Notes: a model not told the origin generated them from the sequence alone. A stretch of DNA of 21,038 nt from Bacillota bacterium (GCA_023399095.1 JAEWQS010000169.1:1-21038); one strand, 5' to 3'; numbered from the stretch's first letter, positions 8,038-15,184 are shown. Translations and numbers: made by a program.

Positions 8038-8062
8038 AGTCCTGCTGACGCGGGGCTTTTTT
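8038..8062 (+). terminator. Rho-independent terminator of the ABC-2 operon
   Basis: An 8-bp stem AGTCCTGC / GCGGGGCT (two U-G pairs) with loop TGAC is followed by six T residues. It starts 12 bases after the stop codon of the last operon gene. Confidence 0.8.
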
Positions 8063-8173
8063 CGTATACATCGCCGTCATATTATCGACCGGCATACTCC
8101 ATTCTTAGCACACATGGAAACCGTCACCTATAGTTGGATGTATATTTTCTGATACGCGTCTTTCTGCTTTATC

Positions 8174-8397
8174 AATCCTCAGTCAGCTAGCGCTGACAGC
8201 TCCTTTTCAAAGGAGCCTTAACGGCAACTATGAATAAAGCCTCCTTTATTAGAAGAGGTGGCGCGCGCAGCGCGACGGAGGATTGCGGTAAACTTCACAT
8301 ATGACTATTACGGCAAACACATAACTTCTGCTTATCAGTCGGTATTCCGTAGGGGCGGGTATCTGCTTGAGCTCCGTATGGGGTATGACCGCCCGCT
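8174..8397. repeat. Composite dispersed palindromic repeat, copy A
   Basis: The spacer 8063-8403 has no gene. It holds three modules that recur at 11306-11539. 8174-8220 is a 47-base palindromic block with the core CAGTCAGCTAGCGCTGACAG, matching 11493-11539 with one difference. 8235-8284 has an AGCCTCCTTT start and GGTGGCGCGCGCAGCGCG core and reads as a diverged inverted version of the first block. 8308-8360 matches 11374-11426 with five differences and ends in CCGTAGGGGCGGGT, which pairs with ACCGCCC near 8397. The end of the element abuts the lrgB stop codon. It looks like a non-coding mobile (MITE-like) or REP-like unit. Confidence 0.75.
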
Positions 8398-8403
8398 GAA
8401 AAT

Positions 8404-9090
8404 CTACAATAGCACCGCAAAGAACGACGTGCAGACCACGGTGAGCAGCCCCGCAACCGCGATAGATAGGCTGCTCATCGCGCCCTGAATCTCACCAAGC
8501 TCCAATGCCTTGGCCGTACCGATGGCGTGAGAAGACACGCCGAGCGCCAAACCCATGGCCACCGGATGCGTGATGCGAAACAGCTTGAAAACACCTTCCG
8601 CCACGATGTTGCCGAATATACCCGTTAAAACGATCACGGCGACGGTGATGGTCTCAATGCCGCCAAGCTCTGCGGACACGCCGATGCCGATGGCGGTGGT
8701 GATGGATTTGGGCAGCAGCGTGACGTATTGCTCATGTGTGAGACCAAACAGATACGCAAGCGCGAGTATGCTGCCAAGACTGCTGAGTACGCCTGCGACA
8801 ATGCTGAGCGCCACGGCTTTTTTGTGCTTGCGTAGCAGATGAAGCTGCTGGTACAGCGGAATAGCAAGACAAACGGTGGCGGGGGTGAGCAGATAAGATA
8901 TGTATTGGCCGCCAATGTTGTAGGTATCGTAGTCAATGCCGAGCAGGAGCAGCACGCCGATCACGAACACGACGGATATCAGCAGCGGGTTGATAAAGCT
9001 GCGCTTGAAACGCTTGCGCAAATACATGCCCAGCGCGTAGCCCGCGATGCTGATAACGACGCCGAAAAATGCCGAAGAGAATATCGTCAT
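8404..9090 (-). CDS. lrgB: LrgB-family membrane protein
   Basis: A 228-residue polytopic protein with about six to seven hydrophobic helices. It contains the LrgB-type stretches LLTPATVCLAIPLYQQ, LLPKSITTAIGIGVSAELGG and HPVAMGLALGVSSHAIGTAKA. Length is normal for the family (about 230). LrgB works with LrgA in the cytoplasmic membrane; the pair was first linked to control of murein hydrolase activity and autolysis. Relatives in Bacillus act as pyruvate transporters (PftAB). Its ATG overlaps the lrgA stop (ATGA), so the two are translated together. No lytST-like two-component genes lie in this window. The stop codon sits directly against a repeat element, so no separate terminator could be identified. 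Confidence 0.93.
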   Translation of the reverse strand: MTIFSSAFFGVVISIAGYALGMYLRKRFKRSFINPLLISVVFVIGVLLLLGIDYDTYNIGGQYISYLLTPATVCLAIPLYQQLHLLRKHKKAVALSIVAGVLSSLGSILALAYLFGLTHEQYVTLLPKSITTAIGIGVSAELGGIETITVAVIVLTGIFGNIVAEGVFKLFRITHPVAMGLALGVSSHAIGTAKALELGEIQGAMSSLSIAVAGLLTVVCTSFFAVLL

Positions 9091-9440
9091 TTGTCATCGT
9101 CCTTTCTCAGCACAAGCTGCGCTACTTTGCCCGTGACGACCATCACAATGACGGTGACCACGAGAATCAGCACAATGATGGGCAGAAGCATCGGTTGCAG
9201 CGCCTCCCACGATGTAAGCAAGCCCACCGCCGCGGGTATGAAAAGCAACGGCATGATTTCCAGCAAAAATGCGCCCGCCTTGTCCACCTGCTCGATGCGT
9301 ATCAGCCTTGTTTTGAGGCACACCAGCATGAGCACAAGACCGTATATGCTAGCCGGTATGGGCAGCGGGATCAGCGCACGCAGCACCTCGCCCACGAACG
9401 ACACAAGAAGTATGATGCAGAATTGAAAAACGAATTTCAT
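9087..9440 (-). CDS. lrgA: LrgA/CidA-family holin-like membrane protein
   Basis: A 117-residue protein with four hydrophobic helices. It has the family stretch LIPLPIPASIYGLVLMLVCLKTR and the following EQVDKAGAFLLEIMPLLFIPAAVGL, both characteristic of LrgA/CidA. A longer frame opens further upstream (ATG 9470), but that codon overlaps the candidate -10 element and lacks a ribosome site, whereas ATG 9440 has GGGTGG before it. The protein ends in the charged tail RKDDDK. It is first in a two-gene operon with lrgB and divergent from the ABC half-transporter gene, with 132 bases between the two start codons. Confidence 0.9.
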   Translation of the reverse strand: MKFVFQFCIILLVSFVGEVLRALIPLPIPASIYGLVLMLVCLKTRLIRIEQVDKAGAFLLEIMPLLFIPAAVGLLTSWEALQPMLLPIIVLILVVTVIVMVVTGKVAQLVLRKDDDK

Positions 9441-9468
9441 GAAGCCACCCGTTAAGTTGTTTTGCTCC

Positions 9469-9474
9469 ATTATA
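9469..9474 (-). promoter_or_regulatory. -10 element of the lrgAB promoter
   Basis: TATAAT on the minus strand, 29 bases before the chosen lrgA start. At the expected -35 spacing only TGCGCA is found, so the promoter is weak or needs an activator, which fits the activator dependence known for lrgAB operons in other Firmicutes. Confidence 0.5.
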
Positions 9475-9520
9475 CACAAAAAAACAAAAGCTGCGCACCT
9501 ATTTGAGTGAACAAGGCCTG

Positions 9521-9549
9521 TTGTCACAAGCGGCGCTCAGTAGTATAAT
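9521..9549 (+). promoter_or_regulatory. Near-consensus housekeeping promoter of the ABC half-transporter
   Basis: TTGTCA (9521-9526), exactly 17 bases, then TATAAT (9544-9549). This differs from the sigma-A consensus at one position. The start codon is at 9573, with GGAGG (9552-9556) and AAGGA (9559-9563) between, so the leader is very short. Confidence 0.8.
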
Positions 9550-9572
9550 GCGGAGGATAAGGACGGTATCAC

Positions 9573-11303
9573 ATGGAAAAGAAAAGCAGCTTAAGACACT
9601 TTGCTTCGTATTACCGCCGCCATTGGCGGCTTTTTGTTCTCGACCTCGCCTGCGCCCTGCTGATCGCAATCATCGATCTTTCGTTTCCGCTCGCATCGCG
9701 GTATGCGATGACGACGCTATTGCCCGCCGATCTTTACAGTACGTTTTTCATCATTATGGGCGCGCTTGTGGCGGCGTATCTGCTCAAAGCGCTGTTCATG
9801 TACATCGTGACGTATTGGGGACATACGCTGGGTGTGCGGATGGAAGCGGACATGCGTCACGATCTGTTCACGCATTTGCAGAAGCTCTCCTTCCGCTTTT
9901 ACGATAAGAACCGCACCGGCCAACTGATGTCCCGCGTCACGACGGATCTGTTTGACATCACGGAGCTTGCGCACCACGGCCCTGAGGATCTGCTCATATC
10001 GCTGATTACCATTATCGGCGCGTTTGTCGTGATGCTGTCCATCAACGTCAAGCTCGCACTCGTGCTGATTGTCCTCGTGCCCATCGGTATACTGTTCACA
10101 TTGTCGCAGAGGAAGCGCATGATGCGCGCGTCCAAACGCGTTAAGGAGCGCACGGCAGGCATCAACGCGGGTCTGGAGTCGAGCATTTCGGGCGCCCGTG
10201 TGGCCAAGGCGTTTGCCAACGAAGCGTTTGAAGTGGACAAGTTCATGGAGAGCAACGAGAGGTTCAAACGCTCCAAGGGCGAGTTTTACTCGGCAATGGC
10301 TGTGTTTTTAAGTGGTATGGATTTCTTCACGAGCCTTTTTAGCGTGGCGGTGATCGCTTTTGGCGGTTATCTCATCATGCGCGGCGAGCTGGATTATGTG
10401 GGGCTCATCACATTCTCGCTGTATGTCGCGACGTTTCTACAGCCGATACGCAAGCTTTCCACGTTTATGGAGCAGTTCTCCAGCGGCATGGCGGGCTTTC
10501 ACCGCTTCCGCGAGCTGCTCAGCGAACAGCCTGAGATCAATGACGCACCGTCCGCCATCACGCTTAAAGACGTGAAGGGCGACATTGTGTTTGACGATGT
10601 GAGCTTTTCTTACAATGACAAGACCAAGGTGTTAGCGCACCTCAAACTCAAAATTGACGCGGGCAGAACGCTTGCGATTGTAGGGCCGTCGGGCGGCGGT
10701 AAAACGACAATGTGCCATCTGATTCCGCGCTTTTATGAAGCCAGCGGCGGGCGTATCACGATCGACGGGCACGACATCAAGGACGTGACGTTGTTATCGT
10801 TGCGCCAGAACATCGGCATCGTGTCTCAGGATGTGTTCCTGTTTGCGGGTACGATAAAAGACAACATTCGTTATGGGCGCATCGACGCGACGGACACAGA
10901 GATCGTCGAAGCGGCAAAGCGTGCTGAGATACACGACATGGTCATGGAGATGGAGAACGGCTACGACACGCAGGTGGGGGAGCGCGGCATTCGTCTTTCT
11001 GGCGGACAGAAGCAGCGCATATCCATCGCGCGCATATTCTTGAAAAATCCGCCGATATTGATACTCGACGAAGCGACATCCGCGCTGGACAGCGTGACCG
11101 AAAAGCGTATACAAAAGGCGTTTGAAGCGTTGGCCGTGGGGCGTACGACGCTGGTAATCGCGCATCGGCTTTCCACTGTGCGTAACGCGGACGAGATCAT
11201 CGTGATCGACGAGGAGGGCGTGGCCGAGCGCGGCACGCACGAGCAGCTTCTGGCGCTCGGCGGCGAATATGCGCGGCTATATAACAGCCAGTTTAAGGAA
11301 TAA
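9573..11303 (+). CDS. MsbA-type ABC half-transporter (fused permease and ATPase)
   Basis: A 576-residue protein with a six-helix transmembrane domain (about 15-305) followed by an ATP-binding domain (about 335-570). Walker A is GPSGGGKTT near 371-379, the signature LSGGQKQR near 476-483, Walker B ILILDEATSALD near 495-506, and the H-loop is in IAHRLST near 529. The order and length fit the MsbA/LmrA/BmrA multidrug or lipid exporter class, which acts as a dimer. No second half-transporter lies beside it, so a homodimer is likely. ATG 9573 follows an AAGGA and a strong promoter. The last six codons (NSQFKE) and stop are repeated 264 bases downstream, beyond a repeat element. Substrate unknown. 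Confidence 0.93.
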   Translation: MEKKSSLRHFASYYRRHWRLFVLDLACALLIAIIDLSFPLASRYAMTTLLPADLYSTFFIIMGALVAAYLLKALFMYIVTYWGHTLGVRMEADMRHDLFTHLQKLSFRFYDKNRTGQLMSRVTTDLFDITELAHHGPEDLLISLITIIGAFVVMLSINVKLALVLIVLVPIGILFTLSQRKRMMRASKRVKERTAGINAGLESSISGARVAKAFANEAFEVDKFMESNERFKRSKGEFYSAMAVFLSGMDFFTSLFSVAVIAFGGYLIMRGELDYVGLITFSLYVATFLQPIRKLSTFMEQFSSGMAGFHRFRELLSEQPEINDAPSAITLKDVKGDIVFDDVSFSYNDKTKVLAHLKLKIDAGRTLAIVGPSGGGKTTMCHLIPRFYEASGGRITIDGHDIKDVTLLSLRQNIGIVSQDVFLFAGTIKDNIRYGRIDATDTEIVEAAKRAEIHDMVMEMENGYDTQVGERGIRLSGGQKQRISIARIFLKNPPILILDEATSALDSVTEKRIQKAFEALAVGRTTLVIAHRLSTVRNADEIIVIDEEGVAERGTHEQLLALGGEYARLYNSQFKE

Positions 11304-11305
11304 GC

Positions 11306-11539
11306 AAGCCTCCTTTTCAAAGGAGGTGGCGCACGCAGTGCGACGGAGTTGCGGCAAACTGCACTTATTGCAATTACGGCAAACACATAACTTCTGTTTA
11401 TCAATCGGCATACCGTGGGGGCGGGTCTCCGCCTGTGTCCCGAATGGGGTATGCCCGCCTGTTATCATGCCTCATCGGGACTTCTGATTTTCAATCCTCA
11501 GTCAGCTGGCGCTGACAGCTCCTTTTCAAAGGAGCCTTA
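11306..11539. repeat. Composite dispersed palindromic repeat, copy B
   Basis: It begins two bases after the ABC stop codon. The left end (11306-11350) contains the stem CCTCCTTTTCAAAGGAGG and GCGCACGCAGTGCG. The middle (11374-11426) matches copy A at 8308-8360 with five differences. A GC-rich stretch to 11460 follows, and the right end (11493-11539) is nearly identical to 8174-8220. The two ends are diverged inverted versions of each other, so the unit resembles a small non-autonomous element of about 234 bp with terminal inverted repeats. No transposase is present. Confidence 0.75.
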
Positions 11540-11546
11540 GTGGCAG

Positions 11547-11568
11547 AATAGCCAGTTCAAGGAATAAG
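11547..11568 (+). pseudogene. Duplicated 3' tail of the ABC half-transporter gene
   Basis: These 22 bases match 11283-11304, the last six sense codons and stop of the ABC gene plus one base, with two differences. Both differences are synonymous third positions (AAC/AAT and TTT/TTC), so both copies encode NSQFKE-stop. Either this is the remnant of a second, deleted paralogue, or it is an unusually long target-site duplication around repeat copy B. Confidence 0.6.
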
Positions 11569-11645
11569 AGAAGACGAATTGTAGTGAGCGACCTCCGCCT
11601 GTACTCCGTATTGGGTATATCACTAAACGAGTTAGTCTGCAACTT

Positions 11646-11679
11646 AAGCAAAGCCTTCCATCCACCGAAGGCTTTGCTT
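11646..11679. terminator. Perfect 13-bp hairpin, terminator-like
   Basis: AAGCAAAGCCTTC (11646-11658) pairs perfectly with GAAGGCTTTGCTT (11667-11679) across an 8-base loop. T-rich sequence follows after ten bases (TTTTTTC near 11689-11695). No intact gene ends nearby on the plus strand other than the ABC gene 340 bases upstream. It may be a displaced terminator or another dispersed palindrome. Confidence 0.5.
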
Positions 11680-11804
11680 ATTCATGAGTTTTTTCTTTGC
11701 TGCCGATTTTTGAACAGCGCTACCGTGTCAGACCCGACGTTTTTTTATTTGCACATTGAAAGCCACGCCAGTATGTCTCATCATAGGAGGGGAACTGATA
11801 AGAA

Positions 11805-12208
11805 ATGATTAGCATAAATTATTTGTAAGTATTGATAACAGTTTCTTCGCAATATGGTTGAATAACTACATTTTCGAAATTGAAAGAAGGACTTTTGAGT
11901 TCAGAATCTCTTTAATTAATGTATCGATGTGTTTTGTCGTCTTTGGTGCGTTAACGAGGGTGCCTTCCCTTATCTCACGTCGTCATACCAGCGATCGTTT
12001 TAATCTGGTTCGCTTTCTCATTGTGGTGGTTCCCGGGGCGATAATTATCGTGCAATATTTAGTGGCGATATTATTATCTACAAAATCATTATTTAGGTTT
12101 GCATCAATCCCCTTGTTTTTGGAATTCGTAGGATTCTGGGTGGGTGCGGTGATTATTGATTGCATCAAAGGGAAACCGAGTGATATGCGAGATTCGAAAG
12201 GCGAATAA
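11805..12208 (+). pseudogene. Small three-helix membrane protein gene, probably broken at its 5' end
   Basis: A frame open from 11813 to 12208 encodes three hydrophobic segments: around SLINVSMCFVVFGAL, FLIVVVPGAIIIVQYLVAILL and PLFLEFVGFWVGAVIIDCI. The charged tail is KGKPSDMRDSKGE. In that frame the first usable start is TTG 11858 (116 residues), which has no ribosome site, and the first ATG lies about 23 codons further in. An AGGAGG (11785-11790) precedes an ATG at 11805, 14 bases on, that reads only seven codons before a stop. A single indel between 11805 and 11813 would join that start to the long frame. I read this as a frameshifted gene; an intact gene from TTG is the alternative. No family recognised. 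The base composition is more AT-rich than in its neighbours. Confidence 0.45.
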
Positions 12209-12677
12209 ACCACAGCAAGGTGGCCAACGCGGGCGACCGCAGGTCGCCCCTAAGGTGATAGAGACAACGCGTGGATATGGAAAAGCGTGGCGACAGTGTG
12301 TGTCTCGGATTTTCGTTGTCTGAATTAGAGAAGCGTGTCATTCCGTGTGATACCGGTCGAGAGCCCATTTGAGCGCGTTGGTGTCGATATATCCAGATGT
12401 CACGGTATTCGGCTTCATTGCGTATGATGCGGTCTTGGAAGGAAACGTCATTTTGTAGGGGCGGGTTTCCATGCCCGCCTGCAGATGAAATGAATTCAAA
12501 TATGCAGATGGTTTGGCATGATGACATATCTATTAATAGTGACGTTACCATAATACGAGTTGATGAATCAATCTTATTTCTAATCACTGTCATTAAAAAT
12601 CTCGGGGCGGCATGGAAACCGCCCCCTACGATCGTATTTCCATTCACTCACTGCCTTCGATAGATTAGTCTGGACAT
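12209..12677. repeat. Gene-free spacer with several GTAGGGGCG-type hairpin repeats
   Basis: No credible gene lies in this 469-base stretch; its open frames translate repeat DNA. It holds three hairpins: GGGCGACC-gca-GGTCGCCC (12231-12249); GTAGGGGCGGGTTTCCATG with its CCCGCC arm (12455-12479); and an inverted copy of the latter (12604-12628, arms GGGGCGG and CCGCCCC). The second and third face each other and bracket a 173-base AT-rich unit. On the minus strand the third hairpin is followed by GAGATTTTT and lies about 50 bases after the cysteine-hydrolase stop, so it may double as that gene's terminator. Confidence 0.65.
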
Positions 12678-13223
12678 CTATTTCAATAGGTATTCTTGCG
12701 TACTCATGACGCTGGCAAACATGCCATTAAGCGCCGCCATAAATGTGCGGTGAACGGTTTCGGCGGGGATGACGGTGTCGCGGTATTTTAAGTTCTTCGT
12801 TGCGCAGGCATCATCCAAAAGCATGACTTTGAGCCCATGATCCTTGCAGGCTCTCACGGTGGTATCAATGCACATGTGGCTCATCATGCCGCACACCACA
12901 AGCTCGGTGATCGCATTTTCGCGAATGACATCCAGCAGATTGGTGTTGTAAAAGCTGCTAGGCGCATGCTTGACGACGACGGTTTCGTTTTGCAGCGGCA
13001 CCAGCCGTTCGTGAATCTTCACGCCCTGCGTATCCGGTAAAAAGAACGTCGCGCCTTCGTTTATGCTGACATGCTGAACGTGAATGACTGGTGTCCCGCT
13101 CTGACGGAATTTCTTCAATACCATTTCGGCATTTTCGAGCGCATCCATAGGCTTGTGCAGCTCAGCTTTTCCGCCTTGAAAGTAGTCGTTCTGTATATCG
13201 ATGAGTAATAACGCTTCTTTCAT
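12678..13223 (-). CDS. Isochorismatase-family cysteine hydrolase
   Basis: A 181-residue cytosolic enzyme with the full catalytic triad of the cysteine-hydrolase (isochorismatase-like) family. D9 is in LLIDIQNDYF, K85 in VVVKHAPSSFY, and the nucleophile C118 in CGMMSHMCIDTT, just after the usual non-proline cis-peptide region. Length and spacing are typical of the nicotinamidase/isochorismatase/YcaC group, which cleaves amides or enol ethers such as nicotinamide or carbamoyl groups. The nicotinamidase zinc-binding DxHxxxH pattern is not evident, so nicotinamidase is unlikely. AAGGAG lies five bases before the ATG, and a near-consensus promoter (13264-13292) makes this a separate transcription unit from the upstream DUF pair. 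The substrate cannot be assigned. Confidence 0.92.
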   Translation of the reverse strand: MKEALLLIDIQNDYFQGGKAELHKPMDALENAEMVLKKFRQSGTPVIHVQHVSINEGATFFLPDTQGVKIHERLVPLQNETVVVKHAPSSFYNTNLLDVIRENAITELVVCGMMSHMCIDTTVRACKDHGLKVMLLDDACATKNLKYRDTVIPAETVHRTFMAALNGMFASVMSTQEYLLK

Positions 13224-13263
13224 TTTGACTCCTTCATAGAAAATATAATATCTTTATTCCCTT

Positions 13264-13292
13264 ATTGTACCATGATTCTCTCGTTTGTCGAT
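13264..13292 (-). promoter_or_regulatory. Housekeeping promoter of the cysteine-hydrolase gene
   Basis: On the minus strand TCGACA (13292-13287), 17 bases, then TACAAT (13269-13264). Each hexamer differs from the consensus at one position. The start codon lies 41 bases downstream of the -10. Confidence 0.75.
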
Positions 13293-13315
13293 TTCTTAAC
13301 GCTGATACGCAAACC

Positions 13316-13340
13316 GTAGGGGCGACCTGTGGACGCCCGC
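13316..13340. repeat. Isolated GTAGGGGCGACC-type palindromic repeat
   Basis: GTAGGGGCGACC followed by GGACGCCCGCG can fold through GGGCG/CGCCC. It belongs to the same family as the hairpins at 12231, 12455 and 12604. It lies 18 bases after the stop of the DUF6179-like gene, on that gene's downstream side. Confidence 0.6.
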
Positions 13341-13357
13341 GAAAATAATCAGCAGAT

Positions 13358-14704
13358 TTAAACAAACTGTATGTGCCGTGCCATTTGCCGAATATGCGCG
13401 CACCTTGGCGCATCAAGTCCTCCGAGGTGCATCTTTAACGCTGAATGCCAGGTGAGCTCGGCGCTGTTCGTGTGCAGCGCATCGGGCGGATATTCCCGGC
13501 TTAGGTGCAGGAGCATGGCGAGCGCGTCGTCGCCCAATGTTTGTAGCACGGTACCCATATCTGCCTGTGTCAGGCATCGCGTTTCAAACAGATCCACAAG
13601 GTCGGCGATGGAGGCCACTTGCATACGGACAAGCTCGATGCGGTCTGAGGCGTGGCGGCAGTCGGCTATCTCGCTGACAAGATCGCGGAATGGCTTGTCG
13701 TCCATGCGCGGCGCGTCGTGAAAGAAGGCGGGGGCAGTCGCGGCCTTGATGCTCAAAAATAAACGTGAGAGCGTTCCTGTTTCCAGTGCGTTTCGGATAC
13801 TTGGTACAAGCAAAGCTGACGCGTCGGACATATACCTTAGCAAAACGGAGTCACTTGTGCCGAGGCGCTTGCAAAGCTCATTGGCGGCATCGCGAAGCAG
13901 ATGGCGCATGGTTACGGCGGCAAGCCCGCTCAGCCGTTCACGTAAAACCGTCCTGTCTTCACGCGTGAGAGAGAGCGTTTCAGATTGGCTTCCGCAAAGA
14001 AGGGCGCCAAGCATGTTTGTGAGCACAAGCAAAAACACGTTAACAGGCGCTTCTACCGCACCGCCAGCACGAATCAGACCGTCGACTTCGTCCACAGGCC
14101 ACCGGCGTATCAGGCTGTCTTCCAGCGCGAGCCGCTTCAAATACCGCGTGATATATTCGATCCCTACTGCGTCTTCCAGAGGCAACGCTGTGGGATAATC
14201 GATTAACCCGGGCGATTCGTGCGCGGCGTCGTATACGTGGTGCGCGGCGAAGAACTCAGCCAGTCCTGTGTGCAGCGTGCTCTGCCATGTGTGACTGCTA
14301 AGCTGCACGCTGTTTTTGAGCAGTGCGGCGTACTGCGCTTTGGCCTCGGCGAGCAGCTCACGAAGCTGCACTTGTCCGCGGTCGAACAACGATTTGAGCG
14401 GCGTGTCGCGCAATTCAGCCAGCGCCGCGTCTGTACTTGGAAGACGTTTGAGCGTGTGGCTGATGCTATACATGGCGCATTCCATGAGACTTTGCGCGGT
14501 CTCTACGCGTATGGATGTGCTTGCGCCTGCGGTGTAGCGTGTGGCGAGAAACGCCATGATCTGCATCATCTGCGCGCGTATCGACCGCTGCTCCTCGCGG
14601 CTTAGTAAACCGCGATTTGCGGCTTCGCTGAGCAGTGACGCAAAATAGTGCGTGCCGCTCAGGCGCTCTTTGGGTATGGTACCTTGTGTTTGCAGCTTAT
14701 TCAT
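13358..14704 (-). CDS. DUF6179-like protein of unknown function
   Basis: A 448-residue, mostly helical protein without signal peptide. Only one modest hydrophobic stretch is seen (about 235-250, VNVFLLVLTNMLGALLCG). The N-terminal region carries FLATRYTAGASTSIRVETAQSLMECAMYSI, which I recall as characteristic of DUF6179, a clostridial family regularly encoded next to DUF6323. The open frame extends upstream to 14803, but that part lies inside the neighbouring gene. ATG 14704 has GAGG just ahead and overlaps the end of the upstream gene by eight bases (ATGAATAA). No catalytic motif is apparent. The family name comes from memory and needs a profile search; that it is a real gene is secure from length and coupling. 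Confidence 0.75.
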   Translation of the reverse strand: MNKLQTQGTIPKERLSGTHYFASLLSEAANRGLLSREEQRSIRAQMMQIMAFLATRYTAGASTSIRVETAQSLMECAMYSISHTLKRLPSTDAALAELRDTPLKSLFDRGQVQLRELLAEAKAQYAALLKNSVQLSSHTWQSTLHTGLAEFFAAHHVYDAAHESPGLIDYPTALPLEDAVGIEYITRYLKRLALEDSLIRRWPVDEVDGLIRAGGAVEAPVNVFLLVLTNMLGALLCGSQSETLSLTREDRTVLRERLSGLAAVTMRHLLRDAANELCKRLGTSDSVLLRYMSDASALLVPSIRNALETGTLSRLFLSIKAATAPAFFHDAPRMDDKPFRDLVSEIADCRHASDRIELVRMQVASIADLVDLFETRCLTQADMGTVLQTLGDDALAMLLHLSREYPPDALHTNSAELTWHSALKMHLGGLDAPRCAHIRQMARHIQFV

Positions 14705-15152
14705 CGTCCTCACAGATTCTTTCTCCGAAGCGGATGCGCCGTGAAATGGCGGATAGGATATCTTCGCGCAGCAGATCGGCAGAGCCATGGCACGACATAT
14801 CAAAGTGCCGCCGCATCAGCGCAATGAGCTCATCGTCGTCAATTGTGTCGAGTGTCTCTGTTTTGTATTCGTAGAACGTTTCCACCAACAGATGCAGGGT
14901 ATCCAAGTACGTGTCGTCCGCGAGATACGGCGAGTCCGCAAAAGCGGTAATAATGGCGCCGAGGGCGCCGCCTGTAAATTCGATGCGACCAGAATTTTTG
15001 AGCGCCTGTGTGCGCGTCTGCACAAGCGATTTCGCGTCGGCTTCCGTAAGCCGGATCCCGTATCGTGCGGTAAGCGTGTTGCAGGCCAGAATATCAGCCA
15101 CTGCCGTTTCTTCAATGGCTTTTCCGGATAATATCAGATGATTTTCGTCCAT
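14697..15152 (-). CDS. DUF6323-like protein of unknown function
   Basis: A 151-residue acidic, soluble protein. The segment YGIRLTEADAKSLVQTRTQA, then GRIEFTGGALGAIITAFADS and LVETFYEYKTETLDTIDDDE, matches my recollection of DUF6323, the usual partner of DUF6179. Start: ATG 15152 has GGGAGG six bases ahead; the frame opens further upstream (15191) without a ribosome site. Its last bases overlap the start of the DUF6179-like gene, so the two are translationally coupled and probably form a complex or act in one process. No metal-binding or active-site pattern is visible. A minus-strand promoter could not be picked out in the AT-rich upstream DNA. Confidence 0.75.
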   Translation of the reverse strand: MDENHLILSGKAIEETAVADILACNTLTARYGIRLTEADAKSLVQTRTQALKNSGRIEFTGGALGAIITAFADSPYLADDTYLDTLHLLVETFYEYKTETLDTIDDDELIALMRRHFDMSCHGSADLLREDILSAISRRIRFGERICEDDE

Positions 15153-15184
15153 ATCATGCCTCCCAGAAAAATTGTGATAGGGTA

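Noticed and set aside
9441..9527. Longer lrgA start (including ATG 9470)
   Set aside because: The upstream ATG overlaps the -10 element and lacks a ribosome site.
11584..11808. 74-codon GTG frame
   Set aside because: It runs through the 13-bp hairpin and repeat-like DNA, lacks a ribosome site and has no recognisable protein character.
12397..12663. 88-codon frame containing Gly/Pro-rich patches
   Set aside because: The patches are translations of the two facing GTAGGGGCG hairpins; no ribosome site.
14219..14605. 128-codon plus-strand frame
   Set aside because: Antisense shadow of the DUF6179-like gene, low-complexity and without a start signal.
14705..14803. N-terminal extension of the DUF6179-like protein
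   Set aside because: It lies within the DUF6323-like gene in another frame; the overlapping ATG at 14704 has its own ribosome site.
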